Below are positions 1-11,110 of a stretch of 64,000 bases of DNA, in pieces. Both the position numbers and the translations under genes were made by a program. Positions within the stretch are counted from its first letter, which is position 1. Every line of letters starts with the position of its first letter. The stretch is from Clavelina lepadiformis (lineage: Eukaryota > Chordata > Ascidiacea > Aplousobranchia > Clavelinidae). Under the pieces are notes generated by a model that worked only from the letters and a program-made list of their open reading frames with translations, was not told the DNA's origin and made no database searches. The DNA is taken from contig NC_135246.1 of NCBI RefSeq assembly GCF_947623445.1, positions 15,545,856-15,609,855 on the forward strand, read 5' to 3'.

Positions 1-184
1 CATGTTGGTGAGGTGCATTTTGACAACCTTTGCCATAGAGTATAGAATCTATACCTGAAAACAATGTCGGAATCGATGTCTAGTGTTACGTCATAAACGA
101 AATGCTGGCCTAAATAAAGAAAAATTACACAGAAACTTTCATAAACGGTACTCTTGGTAGCCTTTACATTTTTTGGAATTTTAC

Positions 185-260
185 GATTCGACTAGAAGAG
201 CCACAAAAAACATGCCGGAGAGCCGCATGCGGCTCGCGAGCCGCAGTTTGCCCACGTCTG
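185..260. repeat. Right end of a hAT-type MITE (fragment)
   Basis: The sequence up to 260 ends in AGTTTGCCCACGTCTG, preceded by GC-rich CATGCGGCTCGCGAGCCG. It resembles the right terminus of the complete hAT MITE at 37881-38377 (AGTTTGCCCACCCCTG). No matching left terminus was found upstream, so the element is truncated or begins outside the window. It sits in an EIF4E intron or upstream region. Confidence 0.5.
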
Positions 261-490
261 GTCTATACTTTAATATTTACAAATGTACAGTTTTACATAA
301 TACCAACACAAGTATCAATATTTATTATGTTTTAAGATCGTGGATGAAAGTAAATTAACTGGTTACATGGCTTATTTGATACAAAGTTGCTATTTGTAAG
401 CTTTTAAACTAATTGTTAATCATAGATTGGATGAAAGTTACTGTATAAAGGCGTTTATCACTAACTGTAATTGTTTTTGAAATTTTAAAG

Positions 491-1660
491 GTTATACAAC
501 CACATACAACTATCAAGCAAGTTACAGACCGGCTGCGATTATAATCTTTTTAAGGTGATGTCTTTAGAGTCTGCAATTTTCACCATCTATAATAATATAA
601 AAACAAATCGTGTGTTTGATATGTATGGTTCGATTCAAGCTCGTGTTGTGACAGTGTATCGCTAATATATGTTAACGTAGCACTTAAACATGCAATATAT
701 CCATGCAGGATGGTATTCAACCAATGTGGGAAGACCCGGCAAACCGAAAGGGTGGGAGATGGATGTTGCAATTGAATCGTCAACAGAGAACTAGCGAGCT
801 TGATAAAATATGGTTGGAAACAGTAAGTGATTATTGGAAAACTTTAAGTAACCTTTTAAAATTGGTTTGAGGGAAACAGCAGATATTTTAATCTTTAACT
901 GTATGTTTTCTACTACAACTATAGCTTGCAGCAATACAAACTTATTTTATTTAAATCTGTTGTGATGCTTGTGAAAGAGCCAAAAACTTATAAATTTCCG
1001 ATGTATTCTATCAGTTACTTTGTTTAATCGGGGAAGGATTTGGTGAAGACTCAGATTATGTTAACGGTGGTGTCGTGCAAATAAGAAACAAAGGAGATAA
1101 GGCGGCAATATGGACATCGGATTATAAAAGCAAAAATAGCATTATTAATATTGGGTGAGTTTTGCTGTGTTTTAGTTACGATAACACTAAAATATTGCTA
1201 CAGATAAGAAAATATTAAACATGTCTCACCGGTCCCAGCATTTATAGTAGTATTTTATTGTATGGTTATGTGTGCAGTTATACCAAGTTTTAAAATTGTA
1301 ATTTTAATTTTCAGGGACATTTACAAAAAGCGATTAACGTTGCCAAAGAAATTGACAATAGGATTTCAGGTGCGTACAGGGTACTGTACAATTTGTAAAT
1401 TCTGTAAATTAAACTTCTGCTGCACAGTACATGTGCGTTTGAATGTAAAAACATACTGTAGCGTAAACTCCGACTTGAAACATGACTTACATTCCATTAA
1501 CACAAAATGCCATGCAGGTGTTAGTTGTTTTAAACTTAAACTTAAATTCAACTTTTGCCATAAGGAATATTTTAGTTTAAGTTCTTAAATCTTTCTTCAG
1601 GCCCATGAAGACACAATAAGCAAAACTGGATCAACAGTTAAAAATCGCTTCGTTGTATGA
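491..1660 (+). CDS. EIF4E: Eukaryotic translation initiation factor 4E (3' five exons; 5' part outside window)
   Basis: eIF4E is the mRNA 5'-cap-binding subunit of eIF4F and acts in the cytoplasm. Five exons are visible: 491-554, 709-822, 1015-1154, 1315-1369, 1601-1660 (stop TGA). All junctions are GT/AG and the frames join. Recognised stretches are LYNHIQLSSKLQTGCDYNLF, GIQPMWEDPANRKGGRWM, LETLLCLIGEGFGEDSDYVN and the carboxy end GSTVKNRFVV. The cap-stacking Trp and its neighbouring Glu (PMWED) and the phosphate-binding Arg/Lys set (IRNKGDK) are present. The Ser matching human Ser209 (a known Mnk site) and the Lys three residues later are also kept. The first exon here starts in phase 1, so upstream exons with the first cap-stacking Trp must lie before the window. 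The intron upstream of 491 carries a MITE end. Ordinary orthologue, high confidence. Confidence 0.96.
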
Positions 1661-2859
1661 TACTTGGACTGTTCTGTTGGAATCAACGACCGAATGAAAG
1701 AACAATTTTAAATTTATTAATGTTGGGACCAGATTTACGTGTTACCCTGTTATTGGCAATTCTATTCAAAGTCTTAAAGCAATAACTGTACATAGTGTAT
1801 CTGCATTATTCAACTTGCAATCCATGTTATGCCTAACCCACCATGCAAACACTTGTTTCCTAGTGGTACTGAAAGTTGTACAGCAAATTAGCAACGAATT
1901 GCGTTGTTTTTATGATGATAATTATCTTTTGGGATGCTTCTTTTGGATACAAAAGTTAATTTTTTGAAGGAAAACCTGGAAGTAATACACTCACTTAATA
2001 TACAATTATTAAGTTAAAAGTTTGGCATTGCAACAAACTGTACCAGCTGCATGCACCTAATTTGGGTTACCATTACGGATTGTATGGTATTTAACGTTTG
2101 TTTAATCATCGCATTGTATGAAAGTACTTTAATAGTAGCTGTTTTAAAATGATTGACAAGGGGAATGGTGAACAACGTTTTTTGGTGAAAAGTTGTTAAT
2201 TTCAATAGCTGTTTTGTTTAATTAAGTTACAGTGGTTTGCTTGTCCCTTGTGGTAAGTTTTTGCGTTTTTGGATCGATTTATTCCCTTGCAACAATAAGT
2301 GGGCCTTCAGACAATTTTCAACTATATTTTGGTTTCGTTGCTTGTACATTTTAGTTGCTGCAGTCATCACTGCAATTTTTCTAACTTGAAAAGTTGAAAA
2401 TTGGCTGATAACAATATCTAAACCATTGTCAAGATTGAATTCGACAAACATTACATAGACCCTTGTTTGACGAACATATTTTTTCTGGTTGATCTAACGC
2501 TTTACACAAGGCTTCACTATTGACAAAATTAGTGCATCTGCGCAACATCTGGTGGTTATCCATGAAATTGAAGTACTTTTCGGGATAGTACTGTAGGCGT
2601 TTTTTGCTTCGTTGTTTGCTGACTATTTTTCGTTTACGTGTTTGAAAAACTATGTTTCATTGTAAACTATTGATTGTTGCTATCGTGAGGTCAATGACCA
2701 AAGGCTTGTGGAAGCTGACTATTCCTAATCACAGTGAGAGGTTATTCGCAATTTTCAGGCGATTGGTTACTTAAAACCACAGAACCCACCCAAAGAGAAA
2801 ATCCATCCCGTTTCTCTGACTAAACGGAGGCATGATATTTTGGGCAGTGTTTCAACGAC
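1661..2859. other. EIF4E 3' flank, no gene seen
   Basis: AT-rich sequence after the EIF4E stop. No canonical AATAAA close to the stop was spotted. Open frames here are short and show no family resemblance. Confidence 0.5.
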
Positions 2860-3308
2860 CATAGGTGGGCATTACCGCGCTACTAAACTAGTACTACCGA
2901 ATTACTGTACCCCGTACTTTTTCAGTACTGATACCGTCGGTACTTTTTTCAAGAAATTTCAGTCGGTCCCTGTACTCGGTACTTTTCACGTGATACTTCC
3001 AAAATTTTAACAAGTATGTTTTCAAAAATACGTTAATTAATCCTTAATACTAATTTCAGCATCTGTTGATTTTTTAATCTAGAAATGACAAGTAAAATTG
3101 CAAGCGATTAACGTCACATATGTTTTGATCTGGAGTAACCTTTACCGAGGGCATAATAACGGCCAAAATTGCATTGGCAGCAGCTTTTTTTACACAAAAA
3201 GTACCGAACTACACTTTTAAAATATTACCCAATACCGGAAACGTCGGTACATTTTTTGCCAAGTACCGTTACCGATGGTAGTTTCAAAGTACTGGCTGCC
3301 CACCTCTG
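2860..3308. mobile_element. hAT-type non-autonomous MITE
   Basis: The left end CATAGGTGGGCATTACCGCG and the right end GTACTGGCTGCCCACCTCTG are imperfect inverted repeats sharing the AGGTGGGCA core of many hAT MITEs. Internal sequence is rich in GTAC/CGGTAC motifs and has no coding frame. The flanking 8 bp (TCAACGAC and CTAACGGC) match at 5 of 8 positions, as expected for an old decayed target-site duplication. About 449 bp. Confidence 0.65.
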
Positions 3309-4964
3309 CTAACGGCACATAAGATGCGATGTTTGACATCCCCAAGTGGGCAGAGTAGTGGCAGAATCAAAACTACTTTACTTGTTGATGTAGGAGAACA
3401 CTGGACTATTAGGTGGAATTTTTGTAAGGGAGAAAAACGTGTAGGTTTGTGCTCCGATTCTGTGCGTCTCCTGCATGAAGCTTAACTAATGGATATCGAT
3501 GGCAGGTGAGGAAACCTATGCTATAGCATTAGAGTATTTCTTTCACAGCTGCGCTAAAGCGTTCCTAAAGATCGTGAGAGATCGAGAAAGATTTCCTACT
3601 CCGCTATTTTGGACTTTTGCAAAACATAAACGTAAAAATTGTTTTCCTTAAGTATGACATAATTATTTTTAACAGATCTGTAGTTAGCTTGGTAATGCAA
3701 AAAGGGTACCCCAAATGAAACGATCTATCCGCATGTTTCTGTTTCGAATAAGCATAAGCCGAACCAGTTTTTTGAGGTTTGACTTGCATCACGCATTAGC
3801 ATTGTATTATTTATTTTTCGCCATTGACTGTTAGGAGCGAAAAAGATTGCGCTAACCTCTTTGTAGAATGGTCAAACAGAAAGTACGCTCACAGACAACC
3901 AACGAACGTATGACGGTATAATGCCAAAATCTTTATCCTCGGACTGAGACAAGTCTTTGCACGACTTACACTTGACGATGAGTATTGTTTATCAATGCAA
4001 TACAATACTCAGCCCACGGCGTACTTGTCAGCCCGCAGCCCCAGTTGAGTATGTTCTTAAATGCAGTTTAGCATTAAAATTTTTTGTGTCAAAATTCCAT
4101 AAAATTTATGGAGGCAAATGCATTAATTTCGCTACCGCATAGAAAAACATATTGGCGCAATTGCGATAAGCTAACTTTTATCTGGGTATTTAGCGTTTTT
4201 ACGCAGTACTGTGCCAACGACAACAATTTAAATTTTAAACGTTAAATTTATTTGCGGTTTAGGGAAAGCACCTTGATGCAAACACTTTTTGTCATCATAA
4301 CTTCAAGGGGATCCGTTGTTAGGTGCTGGTTGATTATATTATTATTTTATAGGCTGCCACTATTTCACCGGAAAAAATCGTGCTTTCGAAGCTATCTTTC
4401 TCAGTTTGTTGTCAACCTAGCTTAAATATTATAACATATTAACCTAAACCTTACCTAAATCTAACTCCAATAAAACCTTTTACAGCTAAAATCAACTTTT
4501 GCATACTGTATATCCATTCTGCCATTTTTCTAACCTAATTGCCTATTGCCTATCTTTAACAACAAGCTACGTGACCTACATATGGTGAAATAGTCAATTC
4601 GTATGTCATGTTTGCAGAAGCATGCCCACTTATTTGCTATCCAGGAGTTAGGGAAAATTTTAAATTGATTTTATGTTGGTAAATGCAAATATGATATGTT
4701 AAATCCATTGAGTTGTGCTATTTTAAAATATCGCCATCATTGTCATGCTTTTTGTGCAGCTGATGGCCCTGATGCCATGCTCTCACCTTGGCCACAGAAA
4801 TGGGATTCTGATCCCTAGGATAGTGTTCATATTGGTGAGGCTTTATTTTAACCATCCATGTGCACATCAGCTACTTCTCACAAGCCAGACTGCAGAGTTT
4901 AGAGTAGGTGCACTCAAATACTGCTTTTCATTAGCTCCAATGCCGCACTTAATGACTTGGACAG
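3309..4964. other. Intergenic DNA, no gene seen
   Basis: No supported gene. A perfect 11-bp inverted repeat (ACTATTTCACC at 4359-4369 and GGTGAAATAGT at 4584-4594) may bound a small MITE. Between these arms is a CTAACCT/CTTACCT-rich stretch (about 4437-4475). Confidence 0.35.
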
Positions 4965-5065
4965 GGGTCTAGTATAGAGCGCACAACCAGATGACATCAC
5001 AATTTGAGCAGCTAGGGTCTAGTATACAAAGGCATCCTGTGGTTGTGCACTAGTATAATAGACCC
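4965..5065. mobile_element. Short hAT-type MITE with 8-bp target duplication
   Basis: A 101-bp element. The left end GGGTCTAGTATAGAGCGCAC and the right end GTGCACTAGTATAATAGACCC (as its inverse) form terminal inverted repeats. It is flanked on both sides by the identical octamer TTGGACAG (4957-4964 and 5066-5073), which is a perfect 8-bp target-site duplication. No coding capacity. The perfect duplication suggests a rather recent insertion. Confidence 0.8.
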
Positions 5066-5794
5066 TTGGACAGAACTTCTGTGCATTCAATTTTTAATTC
5101 TGAACCGAACCGAAATCTCCCTTCAGATTTCAACAAGTTCACTGTTGCTGTTGATAATTATTTTGTATTAACCCCATCAAATTTGTAACCTATCGGCTGA
5201 ATTTCATAGTGAAAATTGTGGCACCTGAAAGGTATGGCAGTTTTCGACAAAAAATTGTACATGCAATGACATAAATTTTAACGTGATGTTGTGCAATGAA
5301 GTTAGCTCTTATTTTTTATAAATCTGCATTCAAGCAACCATCTTTTTCTGGTTTGTTTCATATGAATCGTCGTGAATGTGTAAAAGTTCGGCGTGCATGT
5401 TGACGAGTCTCGTGTGTGGGTGTGCTGCACATTGCACTATGGATTATGCTTATATGTAAAACCTTGTTCAGCCACCCGATTTTCTATTTTCAACAGCTAA
5501 CCTTACAAGCCAACCTGGTTATGTTGAAAAAGTGGAATTTTTTGATAGAACTTCTGCTCTTCTATATGGTTTTTAACTCAAGAGCTGCATAAAGAAAACT
5601 GTTTGATAAAAAAATTTGTTTGTATTAGCTAACTAAGGAAGTGCATTTATAATGACTACTTTTAATTATTTTATACTTAGAGACTGTTTTTAAGAATTAG
5701 TGGATTTAAAAAATGAAATGTTTGTTTTCTTAGCTATTTTTAACCAGTGAATTAAAGAAATAGAAATTTATTACAGTACTGAATTGCCGTTGGA

Positions 5795-7440
5795 ATGGAA
5801 CTGATTCTTCAAAGATTTGCTGGCGTTGCTTTGAATAGGTCAACTTTGGCGTAAGTGTTTGGTTGTTTGTTTTGTATTAACTTGGTGTTTTCATTGATTT
5901 TACTATGATATTCCTTCAGCAAATGTATGACATAAAGCATGACAAATGCACATACAAGCTTTTTTTATTTAACTTCTTCAGATGGATGCTTTTTTACATA
6001 CACAAATTTTTGTATGGTCAACAAAAGCGTTATGCTTAAAATATGCTCATTGTGCTTTCATAAACTAGAAGCTTAGACTGCTTTGGTTGTTATCTGACAA
6101 ACTAATGCATGATACCACAGTACTGGTTAGATTATATTTTAAAACAGTACAAACTTTCTGTACAGAAGGGCATGTTTGTTTCACCAAACCTCAAAGCTGC
6201 AAGAAACTTTGCAAAAGCCTGTCCGACCACCATCAAGTTTTGGTCTTTTTTTGCTAGACAAGCATAAAGAATTTGCAGGTATTAAAATAATTTTCAACTG
6301 GATGTAAAATAACGATTACGTTTTCTTCAAGTTTTCATGACCTAATTTTCTCAACTGTAGAAAATGGAAAACTGTTTATGAAGAAAGCTGCCAACGAATG
6401 GAAAGTGCTTCCTGAGTTTGAGAGAAATGTAAGTTTTAATAATGCAGTTAAATAAAATATAGAACCTATTTAGCTTTTTGGAGTCTTTTCCTGTTGCAAC
6501 CCATTAATAAAATCTTTTCAGAAATATGTTGAAAAAGCAAATGAGATCATGGATAATTATAAAGAAGCCGTCAAAGATCTGTCTGATTTTCAACGGGACC
6601 AAATTAAGCTGGAGCGCAAGGAAAAGCGCGTTGCTCGAGCAAAGAGAAAAGATAAAAAAGTAAGCTAATTTGTCAGTTTCTAATAGATCTTTAATACGTA
6701 TTTTGTTGCAAATACTATTTGGTTTGGTTTGGTTTTTTCCTCTTTCCATGTTTTTTTGTTTAATGGCTTGTTATTAAGAGTTCGATATTGCTCACAATTA
6801 CATAAATTTATTTTATTGGTATTAATTATGGTGTGAAATGTGCTGTAGTTTATGTTTATGCTCTTTCAATATAACAGACAATAGATTTATCAATTCTATA
6901 TACTTTGGAGTAGATAAAGGTTTCAATGGGCGTGCCAAAGCGTCCTCTTAACCCTTACGCATGGTTTATCAAAACAAGGATATTACAAGATGCCACAACA
7001 ATTTACCCAAAACAGAAGATCACATCAAAGTGGGCCATGCTAGCAGTGGAATGGAGAAATATGGATGAGGAAGACAGAAAAGTATATATGTGCCTCAGTA
7101 GTTGTGATAAATTTGTTATTTTTAATACAATGGTATAATTTCAGTTCTTACCCGTTTTCTGCACCAACTGCCTGATGTTTTAGTCTATATTTCTACTGTG
7201 TTTCTTTTGGCAAAAACAGCAATCATACATAGGAGCTTCCACATGTGTATGTTGTAGGAATACCAGATACTTGCAGATGAAGACAAGGACAGATATTTGC
7301 AGGAAATGAAGGGATATGTGAAAAAATTGCGAGATTCAGACATGGAATATCTGATTCCGAATAAATATTTTAACAAATGGACAGATGATGACTATGAAGA
7401 ACCGTGGGATGATGTTATGAACAAATGGACGAAAAAATAA
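5795..7440 (+). CDS. TFAM: Mitochondrial transcription factor A (two HMG boxes)
   Basis: TFAM binds, bends and packages mtDNA and activates mitochondrial promoters. Six exons: 5795-5850, 6166-6278, 6361-6428, 6522-6659, 6920-7081, 7258-7440 (TAA). All introns are GT/AG, the phases fit, and the product is 239 aa, near the usual ~246. Residues 1 to ~45 form an Arg-rich, acid-poor leader (MELILQRFAGVALNRSTLAR) that fits mitochondrial import. HMG box A begins near PPSSFGLFLLDKHKEFAGEN and contains AANEWKVLPEFERNKYVEKA. A very basic linker (EKRVARAKRKDKK) follows. HMG box B runs from PKRPLNPYAWFIKTRI to RYLQEMKGYVKKL. The acidic/aromatic tail is DDDYEEPWDDVMNKWTKK. A splice-acceptor-like TTACAG (5771-5776) just before the start codon could be a 5'UTR intron or a trans-splice site (inference). 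Confidence 0.93.
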
Positions 7441-8103
7441 CACTTTCATTTTGACTGATGGCTTAAATGAGTTGCGAAACATTTCTTTTGATGTGCCATA
7501 ACTTGCTGCTGTGATGAAACGATGTGTTGCTTTTGTTACCAGTAATTGCAAATGTATCTTCAATAACTTTTATCAAAAATCCCACGTTTGTTTGGAGTTA
7601 AATGAAATCCACAAGGGAATTGTTATGGTGGCATGCTGCTGTATTTCTGGGCACAGGAAGTAATTTGATCAATTCATTTAAAAAGTGTCGTGTTGCAAAG
7701 AACACTTGCAGTTTAAAAAATTTATTCTTTAGCAAAGGTACTGGTTTGTATTGTGGTTTTACTCTTTTTGATAGAACTGTTAAGGCAAGTTTAAAAGGAG
7801 TTTTCCCCCTTTCATAAAGATTTTTGTATTACTCTGTGCCATTTTGCTACTAAATTGTTAAAACCTTTTGAAACAACACTATCGCATCTATATTGGTGAT
7901 AAACTGTTATTTGCTGATTACTTCGGTAATATATAAGCAGTATAGCTGGAGGTTAAGTGCATTGTCTTCCATTTTAAAGCTGTTTGAAACTGGCAGCAAG
8001 TTTATGTTAACAGTTTTTGTCTGTAAATATTTTGAAGTTCAATGCTTGCTTTGTTCCAAGTTGGTATTTTTGTTATAAGCACAAGGTGTAGGACAATATT
8101 GCA
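7441..8103. other. TFAM-AKR intergenic space
   Basis: About 660 bp between two same-strand genes. No further exon was recognised. A GTGTAG acceptor-like site ending at 8091 lies 12 bp before the reductase start, compatible with a 5'UTR intron or spliced-leader addition (inference). Confidence 0.45.
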
Positions 8104-10238
8104 ATGAAAAAGGTTAAATTATCCAACAGTGATTTAGAAGTTTCACCAGTTTGTTTGGGCTGCTGGCAGTTCAATGATGGAAAAAGTGACATAACTTGGG
8201 AAGGCCAAGACCCAAAGGTATTTACGTTACATTTGTTGTTAAGTAATTACTTGATATAAGTTTCTGCACACTTGATCTTGTGATATCTTGTACTGTACTA
8301 CCTAATAACGAAAATATTACTTGCTTCTTCTTGTTTTCTGTAGACATCATATTCAATTGTGGATAAGTGTTTTGAGCTTGGAGTAAACTTTTTTGACACG
8401 GCAGAAGCTTACAATAATCACGCTTCAGAAACTGTTCTTGGTAAAGCTTTGGAAGGCAGAAGGAGAGACGCAATTGTTGCCACAAAATTTGGTAATCGAA
8501 TGGTAGGTTTACGACTATCTGTTTTCGTGGTGTGACGTTATTAACTTTGATATTACTTTCTTTGCCCAGAAAATACTACAGTTATTTCAAGATCGACAAC
8601 AGAAAGTGTTGCCACTTGCTTTTAACAATTTTAAAATGAAGTGACCATCTTCCAATAACGTGCTTCATTACATAATCCAATCCATTACAATTTTTATTTT
8701 TATAGCCTAATAATGCAGCATACCGAGCAGAAGACATTGAAAGGTCATTGAATGAAAGCTTAGTAGCATTGCAGACAGATTACATTGATTTGTATCAAGT
8801 AAGTTGCAACTTATTATCTACACATTTTGGCAGATATTCATGCTGTTAATGAAATTTTTCTCTTTATGCTGTCTTGCAGGTACACCAGTCAACTATGATT
8901 ACTGATATGAACGAAACAGTAAAAGAACTGAAGCGACAGCAATCTCTTGGTAAAATACGATATTATGCTGTGTCAAATTTTGGCCCACTTTCCCTTAAAG
9001 AAATGCATGAAGCTGGTGGAATTTCTGTTACAAACCAGGTTACCGGCTAATAAATCAATTGAATGAATATTGTCAGTTGATATTTATTTTTGTTTTTACG
9101 TGACTTTTCTATGTTTTATAATTTTATATGCTTGGTTAAAGAAAAACGTTTACTTCAGGTTTTTCTGTAAATTACTATCTCTTTACCCAGCTGAGACTGT
9201 GCAGTATCCATAGCTTGATATTATTTATTTCCACGCTTCAGTTAGTGACTCACTTTCTTCATCTAATTTTGTTTCAGCTTCCATATAATTTGCTGTGGCG
9301 GGCAATAGAATATGAAGTTACCAATGTGTGTGATCGTTACAATGTGGACATTTTGGCATATTCCCCTTTGCAGCAGGGTTTGCTAACTGGAAAATTCCCG
9401 GATGTTGCGAGCGTACCTGAGGGAAGGAGGAGAACGAAACACTTCAAGAGCAACAGGTGCGTTTGCTTTTGGAAATTGAGCTTTCTTTTGATGTGATGTA
9501 ATGTAGTGGATGACGGAATTAATTTCCAACTGACGTTGTTTTTTGTCTTTGAGGACATCAGTTTTAAAGAAACACTTCTCCAGAAATAAGATAAGATTTT
9601 ATTTATTATTTTAAAAGATAGAAAATGTTTTGCAAAACTCAAGTTTGTTTCTACAATTTATGAACAAGGAAATTTACATGCAGCACCCCTCACTCACGAC
9701 ATGGTCAAGATGGGGCTGAAACAGAAACATTTCAGGCAATTTCTGAGATCCGGAAAATCTGTAAAGAAAACAACCTTCCCGGTATGACAAATGCTGCCCT
9801 CTCGTGGCTTATAGCGCAGCCTCGAGTTGCTTCTGTGATCACCGGAGCCAGTAAACCAGAACAGATGCAGCAGAATTGTCAACTCGTCGAATTGTCACAG
9901 GTACAGTGTCCGATGCCTGCTTCGTTATTGACCGACTCCAATGCCAAAGCAAAAGAGTTTTAATTACTTTTCCAAAAATTCGGGTTTGGACCACTCCTAG
10001 TTATAAGTATCTACGAATGATATGAATATTTGTTAGTCGTTTTTTTCAAATCCATTTTCATTATCAACCACGAGAAGAATATCAGAGTTTGTATCATTGA
10101 TTTACAGTACATTCTATTAGTTTGCAATTTCACATTTTCCAGAAAGTTCTTATTCAATTCAACGAAGTAACCCAGGCTTTAAAGGAAAAATTTGGAAGTG
10201 ATCCAGACATGTGGGCCAAAGAAACTCGAATTCGCTGA
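8104..10238 (+). CDS. Aldo/keto reductase (Tas/YajO-like, NADP-dependent)
   Basis: Seven exons: 8104-8217, 8344-8502, 8706-8798, 8880-9038, 9278-9456, 9684-9900, 10143-10238 (TGA). They join in frame to 338 aa, the normal size for this (beta/alpha)8 barrel superfamily. The start MKKVKLSNSDLEVSPVCLGC is the usual first strand. The catalytic tetrad is recognisable: Asp and Tyr in NFFDTAEAYNNHASE, Lys in VATKFGNRM, His in DLYQVHQST. The cofactor-side motifs AYSPLQQGLLTGK and SVITGASKPEQMQQN are those that bind the NADP phosphate and ribose in the family. It likely reduces aldehydes or ketones in the cytosol; the substrate cannot be told. It is on the same strand as TFAM, 663 bp downstream. High confidence in family, low in exact orthology. 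Confidence 0.92.
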
Positions 10239-10585
10239 AGAGCGACAGAAAATGTACTTGCAGTGATCAGCATTTTTGTGTTAATTGGTGCAATTGGTTC
10301 CGCATCACAGCTTTGCAAGAGTAGCATTTATGCCTCGATTTCTAACAATCCCGGTAATTCGCTTAACTCGACTCTTTACAATTTGAAAGTTTGTATAGCT
10401 CAAGTGTAACTGATGTGGCCAGGGCAAAAGCCGCTTATACAGTCCGCCACTTTTACCAATTTCAGGTTAATCAGACTTTCGATAACTTTGCAAATTCCTC
10501 AGGCGTCGTGTTAATGAGCTTCCACTCTGATCTGTGTGATTCGTAAGTAAATTGCGGCGAAAATGTTTTTATAATATGAGTTCCC

Positions 10586-10591
10586 AATAAA
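10586..10591 (+). promoter_or_regulatory. Polyadenylation signal AATAAA for the aldo/keto reductase
   Basis: Canonical AATAAA about 350 bp after the reductase stop. It is the first canonical signal on this strand and a plausible 3' end for that transcript. Confidence 0.55.
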
Positions 10592-11110
10592 CGCATGTAA
10601 TATACAATCAAGGTCGTTTGATCTGCTAGGACACCCTTATTCTCTTAAATGTTTAACTCAGTGAAAATAAATTTTCTGTGGGTAAGAAGAGAATAGCAGA
10701 TTTATTGCACGCTGATAATTCAAAGCTAATCATCGATAATGGAACTACAGCAAAGCAAAATACGCATTTCGATCATCCTTACAATAATGGGGTAGGGTGG
10801 GTACAAAGCATGTGCAGTAACGCTCAAATACAGTTCAACCATCTTTACATAACTCTATTGGCTGATACAGTTAAGATAACTGCAGGTCAATGATTGTTTT
10901 AAAAACTACAGATAACAAGAGTAAAGAAAAATGAGTACTTAAGTACAGGAAAATATCTAGGTTATAACTATCCAGCACGATGTTGTGAGGAGAGGGCCAA
11001 AAAATTCTGAACACAAATGAAGAATAAAAGATTTAAATTTTACGTTTTCATCAAAAGTAGTATTAATACGTAAGCGAGGGTAATTATTCATGGAATTTCG
11101 GAATTAGTTT

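Noticed and set aside
4437-4475. CTAACCT/CTTACCT run as interstitial telomere repeat
   Set aside because: Units are too irregular and short; better seen as internal sequence of a possible MITE.
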